A stretch of 41,435 bases of DNA from Nannocystaceae bacterium. GTDB lineage: Bacteria; Myxococcota_A; Polyangia; Nannocystales; Nannocystaceae. Position 1 is the first letter of the stretch. Each line of letters begins with the position of its first letter. Of the stretch, positions 24,171-32,317 are shown piece after piece. A program made the translations under genes and the position numbers. The notes under the pieces are model-generated. The model was not told where the DNA came from. It worked only from the letters and a program-made list of their open reading frames with translations, and did not search any database. The stretch covers positions 1 through 41,435 of the forward strand of contig JAIBBS010000061.1 of NCBI GenBank assembly GCA_019694555.1, in the 5' to 3' direction.

Positions 24171-26435
24171 ATGCACACGCGCAACAAGGCCCTGCTGCTC
24201 TCGCTCGCGCTCGCGGCTTGTCATGGCGACGTCACCGAGGCCACCGACGCAAGCACGGGCGGTTCGACGTCCGCATCCGACACCGGCGCCTCGTCGACCG
24301 GCCCGGGTGCGGACTCCTCGAGCTCGGGCGGCGGCTCGGGCTCGATGAGCGCCGGCTCCGACTCGAGCGGCGGATCCAGTGGCGGCACCTCGGGCGGCTC
24401 CGACTCGAGCTCGACCGGCGGCAGCTCGTCGGGCGGCTCGGACAGCGGCTCGAGCACCGGCGGCGGCATGCCCTGCACGCAGGACGCCGACTGCGACGAC
24501 ATGCTGCCGTGCAACGGCGTCGAGACCTGCGTCAACGACGAGTGTGCAGCGGGCGAGGCCGTGGTCTGCGACGACGGGGTCGAGTGCACGGTCGACTCGT
24601 GCAACGAAGCCGACGCCAGCTGCAGCTTCTTCCCCAGCGATGGTCTGTGCGACGACGGGCTGTTCTGCAGCGGCGTCGAGACCTGTGACGCCCAGCTGGG
24701 CTGCGTCGCCGGCGACGCGATCGTGTGCGACGACGGCGTCGGCTGCAGCGACGATGCCTGCGACGAGGCCGCCGACGCCTGCGCGTTCACGCCCGACGAC
24801 AGCCAGTGCGACGACGGCAGCTTCTGCAACGGCGCCGAGGTCTGCGTCTCGGGCGTCGGTTGCATGGACGCGCCGCCGCCGGACTGCAACGACCTCATCG
24901 CGTGCACGCAGGACGCCTGCGACGAGGGCCAGGGCCAGTGCACGCACACGCCCGACGACCTCGCGTGCGACGACGGTGTCTACTGCAACGGCGCCGAGAG
25001 CTGCGCGCCGGGCCAGGGCTGCCAGGACGGCGCGGCGGTCGACTGCGCCGACGACGGCGTCGGCTGCACGGTCGAGAGCTGCGACGAGGCCACGCTGTCG
25101 TGCACCACGTCGCTCGACAACACGCTGTGCCCCGGTGGCCAGTTCTGCCAGCCCGGCGGCTGCGTCGTGGGCGATCCCTGCAGCGACGACGGCGACTGCG
25201 ACGACGGCCTGGCCTGCAACGGCGACGAGACCTGCGACCTGTCGATGGGCATGCCCGGCGTGTGCCAGGCCGGGACCCCGATCGTGTGCGGCGACGCGTT
25301 CGCGTGCACCATCGACGCCTGCGTCGAACCGGGTCAGTGCGAGTTCACGCCGCTCGACGGCCTGTGCGCCGACGGCGATCCCTGCAACGGCACCGAGGTG
25401 TGCAACCCCGCCAGCGGCTGCCAGGACGGGCCCAACCTGTCGTGCGACGACGGCGTCGCCTGCACCATCGATCAGTGCGTCGTGGACTACGGCTGCAACA
25501 ACATCGCCGCCGACGAGAACTGCGACGACGGCGTGTTCTGCAACGGCGCGGAGACCTGCGATCTGCAGAACGACTGCCAGCCCGCGGCGCAGCCGGTGAC
25601 GTGCGCCAGCGACGGCATCGCCTGCACCACCGAGAGCTGCGACGAGACCCTCGACGCCTGCGTGGTCGATGCCGACAACGACCTGTGCCCGTGCGGCCAG
25701 ACCTGCTCGGTGCTGGCGGGTGGCTGCACCGCGGCGTGCAACGTCGCCGCGTGCGCCGGCCATGTCTACGCCTGCGGTGACTGCGTCGACAACGACAACG
25801 ACTGCGACGTCGACGCCAACGACAGCAACTGCTTCGGGCCCTGCAGCGACAACGAAGAGGGCCTCGACGGCGGCATCCCGGGCCAGGACAACGCGCCCTG
25901 CAAGCACGACTGCTACTTCGACAACAACTCGGGCACCGGCAACGACGACTGCTTCTGGAACCACGAGTGCGATCCGCTCGAGCCCTCGGCGCCGACCTGC
26001 GAGTACGATCCCGACGCCAACACGCCCGGCACGCCGCTGTCGTGCGACCAGCTCTCGCAGTCGCAGTCGAACACCTGCGACAGCATCTGCGGACCGCTGG
26101 TGCCCAACGGCTGCGACTGCTTCGGTTGCTGCGACGTCGCGCTGCCGGGCGGCGGCGAGGTGACGATCTTCTTGGGCAGCGTCGACGCCCAGGGTGACCC
26201 GAGCTGCACCATCGACGTGGTCGACGATCCGCTGCTGTGCCACCCGTGCACGCAGGTGCCCGCGTGCCTCAACACCTGCGAGGGCTGCGAGATCTGCTTC
26301 GGCCAGCAGGACCCGCCGCCCGGTTGCGGCGGCAACCAGCAGTGCGAGCCCGGTCAGGACCCGTGCGGTCAACCGGGCCAGGACCCCTGCGGTCCCGGTG
26401 GCTACTGCCTGACGGGCTGCTGCGTGTACGGCTGA
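24171..26435 (+). CDS. Large Cys-rich repeat lipoprotein
   Basis: 754 aa from the ATG at 24171; an upstream in-frame ATG near 24129 would spoil the signal peptide. Lipobox LALAAC with Cys17. Residues 25-100 are a Ser/Gly/Asp/Thr linker. From about 100 to 510 there are roughly eight Cys-rich repeats of 45-60 residues built on CNGxExC, CDDGVxCTxDxC and a C-x-(F/H)-T/F-P turn; the pattern resembles the Dictyostelium-type (CTDC) Cys repeat known from many bacterial surface proteins. The last 240 residues have a different Cys-rich domain with CVDNDNDCDVDANDSNC and a final GQDPCG repeat. All cysteines should be paired outside the cell. A surface or adhesive role is likely; no enzyme domain seen. 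Followed by a strong hairpin. Confidence 0.82.
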   Translation: MHTRNKALLLSLALAACHGDVTEATDASTGGSTSASDTGASSTGPGADSSSSGGGSGSMSAGSDSSGGSSGGTSGGSDSSSTGGSSSGGSDSGSSTGGGMPCTQDADCDDMLPCNGVETCVNDECAAGEAVVCDDGVECTVDSCNEADASCSFFPSDGLCDDGLFCSGVETCDAQLGCVAGDAIVCDDGVGCSDDACDEAADACAFTPDDSQCDDGSFCNGAEVCVSGVGCMDAPPPDCNDLIACTQDACDEGQGQCTHTPDDLACDDGVYCNGAESCAPGQGCQDGAAVDCADDGVGCTVESCDEATLSCTTSLDNTLCPGGQFCQPGGCVVGDPCSDDGDCDDGLACNGDETCDLSMGMPGVCQAGTPIVCGDAFACTIDACVEPGQCEFTPLDGLCADGDPCNGTEVCNPASGCQDGPNLSCDDGVACTIDQCVVDYGCNNIAADENCDDGVFCNGAETCDLQNDCQPAAQPVTCASDGIACTTESCDETLDACVVDADNDLCPCGQTCSVLAGGCTAACNVAACAGHVYACGDCVDNDNDCDVDANDSNCFGPCSDNEEGLDGGIPGQDNAPCKHDCYFDNNSGTGNDDCFWNHECDPLEPSAPTCEYDPDANTPGTPLSCDQLSQSQSNTCDSICGPLVPNGCDCFGCCDVALPGGGEVTIFLGSVDAQGDPSCTIDVVDDPLLCHPCTQVPACLNTCEGCEICFGQQDPPPGCGGNQQCEPGQDPCGQPGQDPCGPGGYCLTGCCVYG

Positions 26436-26448
26436 TGCCCGCGCCGCC

Positions 26449-26480
26449 GGCCGCGCCGCACGCTCGAGCGTGGCGCGGCC
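26449..26480 (+). terminator. Strong 15-bp hairpin after the Cys-rich lipoprotein gene
   Basis: GGCCGCGC (26449-26456) pairs with GCGCGGCC (26473-26480); inside, after a two-base bulge, CACGCTC and GAGCGTG (26459-26472) form a perfect palindrome. It starts 14 bases after the stop codon. No T-run follows. Confidence 0.55.
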
Positions 26481-26554
26481 CCGGCTGCGCGCGCGGCCAC
26501 GCTCGGCCGGCGCGAGACGCAGCCCATCGCGGTTGACGCGGCGCAGCCCCGGGC

Positions 26555-26560
26555 GACAAT
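26555..26560 (+). promoter_or_regulatory. Putative -10 element of the VWA lipoprotein gene
   Basis: GACAAT followed by 8 bases and the GTG at 26569; the spacing matches the other start-proximal hexamers and supports the GTG as start. Confidence 0.35.
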
Positions 26561-26568
26561 GCCAGGCG

Positions 26569-28236
26569 GTGCGATCGCCGTCGCGGTGGCAGACGCGTGG
26601 GATCGCGAGCGCGGTGTCGCTGCTCGTGGCGACCGCGTGCGGCCGCACCGGGCTGCAGGGTCCTGCGCAAGGCGGCGCCGACGAACGCGGTGAGACCGGC
26701 AGCGACGGCCCGGGCCACAGCGAGAGCAGCGCGACCAGCAGCTCCGAGAGCTCGAGCACCGGCGACACGCTGTGCGATCCGATCACCGGGCTGTGCCCGC
26801 TGGAGCTGCGCCTGCGTCGCGCGGTCGACATCCTGTTCGTGGTCGACAACTCCGGCTCGATGGGCGGCGAGCAGGGCACGCTGGTGCAGAGCTTCCGCTC
26901 GTTCGTCGAGGTGCTCGAGTCGCAGCAGGTCGGCGCGAACTATCGCATCGGCGTGACCACGACCGCGGCCGACGGGCAGCTGCGCGCGACCAGCTGCCGC
27001 GAGCGGTTGTTCGACTTCGTGTTCGAGTGGACCTTCGGCACCATCGACGAGCGCCAGCGCGGCTGCCTCGATCACTGCATCTACGAGTCGATCCCGCTGC
27101 CGGTGCCGTGGGTCGAGAAGAGCGAGGGCACCACCAACCTGCCCGCGGGCTACGACATGGCCGCGGCGCTGCAGTGCATCGGCCCGCCGGGCATCAACGG
27201 CCCCGGCTACGAGGCGCCGCTGGAATCGATGAAGCTCGTGCTCGAGGACGACGGCGGCTTCCTGCGGCCCGACGCCCTGCTCGCGGTCATCTTCCTCACC
27301 GACGAGGCCGACTGCTCGGCCTCGCCCGAGCAGCAGGGCTGGTTGCAGTTCGAGGGCTATCCCTTCTGGACCACACCGGATCGCGCGACCTCGGGCGCGT
27401 GCTGGAACGCGGGCGTCACCTGTGTCGGCGGTCCGGGCGTGTACGACGACTGCTTCGCGCAGGACAAGGCCCGCGACGGCGGCCCCAGCGGACCCGAGGA
27501 CGCGGTGCTGTACCCGCGCGAGCGCTACATCGATGCCCTGCGCGCGCTGTCGCTGCAGCGTCAGGCGCAGGGCTACCACGGCCAGGTGCTGCTCTCGCTG
27601 ATCGCGGGCGTTCCGCTCGACTACCCCCAGACCCACACCATCGAATTCCGCGACTCCGACCTGCCGGACTTCAACATCGAGTACGGCATCGGCCCGGCGT
27701 GCAACTTCGGCAGCGAGACCGTGCAGGATCCACCGGGCATCCCCGACGTGCGCATGCGCGAGGTCGTCGAGGCCTTCGCCACCGACCAGCCCAACGTCTT
27801 CTCGGTGTGCTCGGCCGACTACGGCGTCGCGCTCGAGTCGATCGCGGGCGCCATCGGCGAGATCAACGAGAAGGCCTGCGTCGGCGGCTGCGTGCTCGAC
27901 CTCGAACCCGGCGGCGCGCTGCAGCCCAGCTGCACCCTGACCGAGCAGTTCCCGCCCGAGACCGGCGAACCCGATCGCGTGGTCGAGCCCTGCGTGGTCA
28001 CCGGCGACGGCTGGGACTTCCCCGGCCCGGGCATCGGCGCGTGCTACCGCGTGCTCGACGACACCAGCGGCATGACCCCCGGCACCGTCGACGACATGGA
28101 CGCGTACTGCGTGACCTCGGGCTTCAACCTCGAGCTCGTGGTCGAGCGACGGCCCGAGGTCCCGGTGCCCTCGGGCACCTCGATCGCGGTGCACTGCGAC
28201 CTCGTGGCCGAGCCCGGCATCGCGTGCCCGCCGTAA
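26569..28236 (+). CDS. Lipoprotein with von Willebrand factor A domain
   Basis: 555 aa from a GTG at 26569, chosen because it gives a clean signal peptide ending VATAC (Cys24). Residues 25-68 are a Gly/Ser/Thr/Glu linker. The VWA domain starts with VDILFVVDNSGSMGG: Asp93, Ser95 and Ser97 form the DxSxS part of a metal-ion-dependent adhesion site. LLAVIFLTDEADCS supplies the later acidic strand. The segment up to about residue 440 (YRIGVTTTAAD, CSADYGVALESIAG) matches the secreted VWA proteins that are abundant in Polyangia. About 17 cysteines suggest an oxidised, extracytoplasmic protein. Likely a surface ligand-binding or adhesion protein; partner unknown. Confidence 0.87.
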   Translation: MRSPSRWQTRGIASAVSLLVATACGRTGLQGPAQGGADERGETGSDGPGHSESSATSSSESSSTGDTLCDPITGLCPLELRLRRAVDILFVVDNSGSMGGEQGTLVQSFRSFVEVLESQQVGANYRIGVTTTAADGQLRATSCRERLFDFVFEWTFGTIDERQRGCLDHCIYESIPLPVPWVEKSEGTTNLPAGYDMAAALQCIGPPGINGPGYEAPLESMKLVLEDDGGFLRPDALLAVIFLTDEADCSASPEQQGWLQFEGYPFWTTPDRATSGACWNAGVTCVGGPGVYDDCFAQDKARDGGPSGPEDAVLYPRERYIDALRALSLQRQAQGYHGQVLLSLIAGVPLDYPQTHTIEFRDSDLPDFNIEYGIGPACNFGSETVQDPPGIPDVRMREVVEAFATDQPNVFSVCSADYGVALESIAGAIGEINEKACVGGCVLDLEPGGALQPSCTLTEQFPPETGEPDRVVEPCVVTGDGWDFPGPGIGACYRVLDDTSGMTPGTVDDMDAYCVTSGFNLELVVERRPEVPVPSGTSIAVHCDLVAEPGIACPP

Positions 28237-28354
28237 CGCGGCGGCGGCGAGCCGTGCGGCGCGGGCCGTGCTGCCGGGCCGGGCGCGCCTGCTCGCGCTG
28301 CCGACGTCGCCGGGTTGCGTCGCGGCGACAAAGCCGGCAGACCAGCGCGTGCGC

Positions 28355-30040
28355 ATGGCCACCCTCGCCTCTCCGATCGCCGCCGCTGGCCCGCATCGCG
28401 CGGCCGCATCGCGCATGCTGCCCTGGCTCGTCGCGCTGCTCGCCGCGCTGACGTGCGTGCTCGCGGCCAACCGCGCCGCAGCCGGGCCCGCCGCGATCGC
28501 GCCGGCCGACGCCAAGGCCAAGCCCGATCCCGAACCCAGCGAGCCCGAAGCGACCGCGCCCGACTCGCCGCGCGCGTCGATGACGGCGTTCCTCGACGCG
28601 TGCCGTCGCCAGGACTTCGGCCAGGCGGCGCAGTGGCTGGAGCCGCCGCGGCGCGCGTCGTTCGAGCCGCACGAGTACGCCGAGCGGCTGTGTGCGGTGC
28701 TGCAGTCGCTCGCGATCGTCGATCTCGGTGCGCTGTCGAGCAGCGGCGGCGGTGACGTCAACGACGGCCTGCCGCGCAACGTCGACGTGCTCACGACGCT
28801 GCGCCGCGACGACGGCACCGACGAGCCGGTGCGACTGACCAAACGCACCGGGCGGACGCCGGCGTGGGTGTTCGACCGCAGCGTCGTCGCGCAGATCGAC
28901 GCGTGGTACGCCGAGCTCGACGACATCTGGTTCCGCGAGCACCTGCCCGCGTTCATGCTGCGGCCGGGGCCGCGCGGCCTGCTGTGGTGGCAGTGGTTGG
29001 CGCTGCCCGGCGCGATGCTGGTGGCGTGGATCGCCGGCTCCGTGCTCGCGCGCCTGCTCAGCCGCGTGGGCCTGCGCGTGGTCGATCGCAACCTGCAGAG
29101 CTTCGACTCCGCGCGGCTGCGTCGGCTGCGGACGCCGCTGACGCTGCTGGTGGCGGTGGGCCTGGTCGCGCTGGCGGTGCCGTGGCTGCGCTTCGGCGTC
29201 AGCGGCGAGCAGTTCGTCCACCGGCTGCTGCACGGGCTGTTCCTGTTCGGCGTGTTCTGGGCGCTCGCGCGTGCCGTCGATCTCGCCGGCGAGTTGATCG
29301 AGCGCTCGCGCTGGGGCGCGACCCATACCGCCTCGCGATCGCTGGTGCCGCTGGGTCGCCGCATCGGCAAGGTCGTGATCGTCGCCATCGCCGTGGTCGC
29401 GCTGCTGGCCGAGCTGGGCTATCCCATCACCAGCCTGCTCGCGGGCCTGGGCATCGGCGGCCTCGCCATCGCCCTCGCGGCGCAGAAGACGGTCGAGAAC
29501 CTCTTCGGTGCGTTCTCGATCGGCGCCGATCAACCGTTCCGCGAGGGCGACTACATCAAGGTCGGCGACGTGCAGGGCACGGTCGAGGCCATCGGCCTGC
29601 GCTCGACCAAGATCCGCACCAACGGGCGCACGGTGGTCACGATCCCCAACGGCAAGCTCGCCGAGATGCAGCTCGAGTCCTACGCCGCGCGCGATCGCAT
29701 CCAGTTCAAGTGCAACCTCGGCCTGGTCTACGGCACCACCGCGGCGCAGCTGCGCACGATCCTGTCGGGCATCGCGTCGGCGCTGCACAGCCACGCGAAC
29801 ATCTGGTCGGAGGGCATGTCCGTGCACGTGGTCGGCTTCGGCGACAGCGCCATCGACGTCGAGGTCGTGGCGTGGTTCACCACCACCAGCTGGGACGAGT
29901 TCCTCGACATCCGCCAGGAGATGCTGCTGGCGTTCGCCGCGATCGTCGAGGAGGCCGGCTCGGGCTTCGCGTTCCCCACGCGCACGATCCACCTCGCCGG
30001 CGAGCTGTCGCGCACCACGAACACCGCGGGCGCACGATGA
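28355..30040 (+). CDS. MscS-family mechanosensitive ion channel
   Basis: 561 aa. A hydrophobic N-terminal segment (LPWLVALLAALTCVLAA, about 22-38) acts as signal or first helix, followed by a 150-residue periplasmic domain with FLDACRRQDFGQAAQWL, a module seen in front of many larger MscS proteins. Then four membrane spans; the pore helix GLGIGGLAIALAAQKTVENLFGAFSI and the following beta domain (REGDYIKVGDVQGTVEAIGLRS, VTIPNGKL) are diagnostic for MscS. It should open under membrane tension to release solutes on osmotic downshift. The stop codon overlaps the next ATG by four bases (ATGA), so the methyltransferase-like gene is translationally coupled to it. Confidence 0.93.
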   Translation: MATLASPIAAAGPHRAAASRMLPWLVALLAALTCVLAANRAAAGPAAIAPADAKAKPDPEPSEPEATAPDSPRASMTAFLDACRRQDFGQAAQWLEPPRRASFEPHEYAERLCAVLQSLAIVDLGALSSSGGGDVNDGLPRNVDVLTTLRRDDGTDEPVRLTKRTGRTPAWVFDRSVVAQIDAWYAELDDIWFREHLPAFMLRPGPRGLLWWQWLALPGAMLVAWIAGSVLARLLSRVGLRVVDRNLQSFDSARLRRLRTPLTLLVAVGLVALAVPWLRFGVSGEQFVHRLLHGLFLFGVFWALARAVDLAGELIERSRWGATHTASRSLVPLGRRIGKVVIVAIAVVALLAELGYPITSLLAGLGIGGLAIALAAQKTVENLFGAFSIGADQPFREGDYIKVGDVQGTVEAIGLRSTKIRTNGRTVVTIPNGKLAEMQLESYAARDRIQFKCNLGLVYGTTAAQLRTILSGIASALHSHANIWSEGMSVHVVGFGDSAIDVEVVAWFTTTSWDEFLDIRQEMLLAFAAIVEEAGSGFAFPTRTIHLAGELSRTTNTAGAR

Positions 30041-30684
30041 CCGACCGCGCGCCCACCCGCGAGGTCGTGCACGGCGACGGCATCGCGTGGCTGCAGGCCG
30101 CGCAGCTGGGGCCCGAGGTCGCGCTGGTGACGTCGCTGCCCGACCACAGCGAGCTCGAAGGTCCGTTCGCGGCCTGGCGCACGTGGTTCGTCGACACCGC
30201 GGCGCTGTGCTGCGCTGCGATCGCGCCCACCGCGGTCGCGATCTTCTATCAGAGCGACGTGAAGCACGACGGTCGCTGGATCGACAAGGCCCACCTCGTC
30301 CACCAGGGCGCCGACCGCAGCGACGCGGCCTGCGTGTTCCATCGCATCGTCTGCCGCAAGCCCGCCGGCACGCTGGGCTTCGGTCGACCGCTGTACAGCC
30401 ACCTGCTGGGCTTCTCGCGCGCGCTGCGGCTGCCCAGCGGCTTCGGTGCGCCCGACGTGTTGCCCGAGCTGGGCGTGATGACGTGGTCGCGCGCCATGGG
30501 CACGGCCGCGTGCGCGCTGGTGTGCCGTTACCTGCTCGAGGCCACCGCGTGCCGCACCATCGTCGATCCGTTCTGCGGCGTGGGCACCATGCTCGCGGTC
30601 GCGAACGCCCACGGCCTCGACGCGATCGGCGTGGAGCGCTCGGCCAAGCGCGCGCGCAAGGCCGCGGCGCTGCAGCTGCCGTGA
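30037..30684 (+). CDS. Methyltransferase-like protein with permuted (beta-type) motif order
   Basis: 215 aa from the ATG at 30037, overlapping the MscS stop by four bases. The C-terminal motif DPFCGVGTM at 177-185, followed by DAIGVER, is the S-adenosylmethionine-binding loop seen in DNA and RNA amino-methyltransferases (DPFxGxGT). The catalytic motif, normally DPPY or SPPY, lies N-terminal to it as TSLPDHSE (Ser33 to Asp36), the order of beta-class N4/N6 methyltransferases. Pro35 is kept, but the aromatic residue is replaced by Asp, so base methylation is uncertain. No target-recognition region is visible; small and probably not a restriction-modification enzyme. It could methylate tRNA or rRNA. 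Convergent with the lipoprotein gene at 30692, seven bases between stops. Confidence 0.78.
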   Translation: MTDRAPTREVVHGDGIAWLQAAQLGPEVALVTSLPDHSELEGPFAAWRTWFVDTAALCCAAIAPTAVAIFYQSDVKHDGRWIDKAHLVHQGADRSDAACVFHRIVCRKPAGTLGFGRPLYSHLLGFSRALRLPSGFGAPDVLPELGVMTWSRAMGTAACALVCRYLLEATACRTIVDPFCGVGTMLAVANAHGLDAIGVERSAKRARKAAALQLP

Positions 30685-30691
30685 GCGCGCG

Positions 30692-31324
30692 TCACTGCTG
30701 CCACAGACAGATACCGGCGTCGGCGCCCATCATCGCGTCGACGCAGGTCATGCCGGTGGGACAGTTCTGCCCCGCGACCGAGCACGTCAGCACGCAGTTG
30801 ACCGGCGGCAGCATCAGATCGGGTCCGAGCAGGCACTGACCGCTGGCGTTGCCCTCGGTCGGCTGCGGGCACGCGCCGTCCTCACACGGCGTGGTGCAGA
30901 AGGATCCATCGAAGCCATCGATGGTGATGCACATGTCCGCGGGACAGCCGTCGTTGCACTGGCCGTAGTCGTAGGTCGGGCCGACCTGTCCGCCGCCGCT
31001 GCTCTCGGCGGCACCGCTGCTGCCGACCTCGCCGCCGTCGACGGCACCGCCATCGCTGCTGCTGCCGGCCGCGCCGCTGCTGCTGCCGCCGTCGCTGCCG
31101 TCGTCGTCCGCGTTGCCGTCCGCACCGGAGGATCCTGCGTCGGAGCTGCCCTCGCCCACCGCCGTCGTCGCCGCGCCGTGGCTGGTCTCGCCTGCGCCGG
31201 CGGTCGCGGACGCCGAGCCGAAGCCGAGGCCGCCACCGGTGACGTCCTCGGCGCATCCGCCCGCGAGCGAGGCGACGAGCGTGGCGGCGAATACGGTGCG
31301 GCGGCTGCGATTCGACGGCGTCAT
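30692..31324 (-). CDS. Lipoprotein with Ser/Gly linker and small Cys-rich domain
   Basis: 210 aa from the ATG at 31324. Signal peptide with the lipobox-like end LAGGC (Cys24). Residues 30-115 are a Gly/Ser/Ala/Asp low-complexity linker. The C-terminal 95 residues hold ten or so cysteines (CNDGCPADMCITIDGFDGSFC, described in parts: CNDGCPADMC then GSFCTTPCEDG; CVLTCSVAGQNCPTGMTC), the pattern of small disulfide-knitted domains repeated in Polyangia surface proteins. No catalytic motif. Same architecture as the proteins at 7255 and 24171. Divergent from the Rossmann-fold gene at 31454. Confidence 0.75.
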   Translation of the reverse strand: MTPSNRSRRTVFAATLVASLAGGCAEDVTGGGLGFGSASATAGAGETSHGAATTAVGEGSSDAGSSGADGNADDDGSDGGSSSGAAGSSSDGGAVDGGEVGSSGAAESSGGGQVGPTYDYGQCNDGCPADMCITIDGFDGSFCTTPCEDGACPQPTEGNASGQCLLGPDLMLPPVNCVLTCSVAGQNCPTGMTCVDAMMGADAGICLWQQ

Positions 31325-31438
31325 GGCGTGGCCACGTGCCGCACCGCGGCCGCGGGTTGCACGGGCCGCGCGTGTGTCGGGCGTGCGCCGTCGCAGTGTG
31401 GAAGCTCCCGCGTCGCGCCGCGCGAGGGCGAGCCCGCG

Positions 31439-31444
31439 TATCAT
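31439..31444 (+). promoter_or_regulatory. Putative -10 element of the gene at 31454
   Basis: TATCAT followed by 9 bases and the ATG at 31454; one of the best matches to the TAnnnT pattern in the window. Confidence 0.45.
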
Positions 31445-31453
31445 CGCGCCTGC

Positions 31454-32200
31454 ATGAGCCACCCACGCACCGCGATCGTCCTGGGCGCCTCGGGCTCGGT
31501 CGGCGCCGCACTGCTGCGCGAGCTGTTCGCGGACGCGGACTTCGGCACGGTCATCACGCTCGCACGTCGCCCGTCGGCGGAGGCTGCCGCGGCCGCGCGC
31601 GCCGCCGGCCGCACGCTGGTGGAGCAGCTCGTCCCGCAGATGGACCCCGGCAGCCTGCACGCGGCGACGCTCGCGGCGGCGCGCGCCGCCCAGGGCCCGC
31701 TCGAGGGCTTCAGCGTGCTGGGCGTGGGCGCGGGGACGTCGAAGCTCACGCTCGAGCAGCATCGCGCCGTCGACGTCGAGCTCAACGCCGCGTTCGCGCG
31801 CGCGCTGCGGGACAGCGGCAAGGTCGACCACCTCGCGTTCTTGAGCGCCGCGACTGCGAACCCCGAGGCGAGCACGTCGGGCAGCGGCGCGGCCGGCATG
31901 GCCCGCTACAACCGCGTCAAGGGCGAGTCGGAGCAGGCCGTGCGCGCCGACGGGCCCGCGGTCGTGAGCGTGTTCCGGCCCGCCATGATCATCGGCTCGC
32001 AGCACACGCCCAAGCTGCTCGAGACGGTGTTGCCGTGGTTTTCGTTCGTCACGCCCGCGAAGTACAAGTCGATCCGCGTGGAGCAGATCGCCAAGGCGAT
32101 GATCGCGACCGCGAAGCGCCACCCCGAACGCAGCGCGACGTACCACTTCGCCGAGATGATGGATCTCATCGCGGGTGGACCAGGCCGAGCGCGCGCGTAG
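31454..32200 (+). CDS. NAD(P)-binding Rossmann-fold protein, atypical SDR (NmrA/TIP30-like)
   Basis: 248 aa. TAIVLGASGSVGAALLREL at 6-24 is the GxxGxxG nucleotide-binding loop of atypical short-chain dehydrogenases, followed by a strand ending in LARRP. AFLSAATANPEAS gives the third strand; the MARYNRVKGESEQAV segment carries the Tyr-x-x-x-Lys pair (YNRVK) of SDR enzymes, and VVSVFRPAMIIG is the usual strand after it. The overall pattern resembles the oxidoreductase HTATIP2/TIP30 group. Substrate unknown; cytoplasmic. A small inverted repeat follows the gene at 32217. Confidence 0.85.
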   Translation: MSHPRTAIVLGASGSVGAALLRELFADADFGTVITLARRPSAEAAAAARAAGRTLVEQLVPQMDPGSLHAATLAAARAAQGPLEGFSVLGVGAGTSKLTLEQHRAVDVELNAAFARALRDSGKVDHLAFLSAATANPEASTSGSGAAGMARYNRVKGESEQAVRADGPAVVSVFRPAMIIGSQHTPKLLETVLPWFSFVTPAKYKSIRVEQIAKAMIATAKRHPERSATYHFAEMMDLIAGGPGRARA

Positions 32201-32216
32201 GCGCGGCCGCTGGTGC

Positions 32217-32235
32217 CACGCGGGCCCTCCGCGTG
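32217..32235 (+). terminator. Short hairpin after the Rossmann-fold gene
   Basis: CACGCGG and CCGCGTG pair around a five-base loop, 17 bases after the stop at 32200 and well before the next gene's -10-like hexamer. A terminator is likely; no T-run. Confidence 0.4.
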
Positions 32236-32294
32236 CGTCGCTGGCCCGAGCGCGGCGTCCGATCGAGCGAAGCGCGGCCGCGGGGCCGCCCTGC

Positions 32295-32300
32295 TACCAT
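32295..32300 (+). promoter_or_regulatory. Putative -10 element of the third kinase gene
   Basis: TACCAT ends 5 bases before an in-frame GTG (32306) and 17 bases before the ATG (32318). If the leaderless pattern holds, the GTG could be the true start, adding four residues. Confidence 0.4.
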
Positions 32301-32317
32301 GGCAGGTGGCGCCGGCG

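Noticed and set aside
24171..26435. Possible assembly artefact from repeated Cys-rich units
   Set aside because: The repeats differ from each other in many residues and the frame stays open throughout, so collapse or duplication is not indicated.
24114..29388. Long minus-strand open frames opposite the Cys-rich, VWA and MscS genes
   Set aside because: Val/Ala/Arg-rich with no signal, domain or start support, and opposite genes with signal peptides and known domains.
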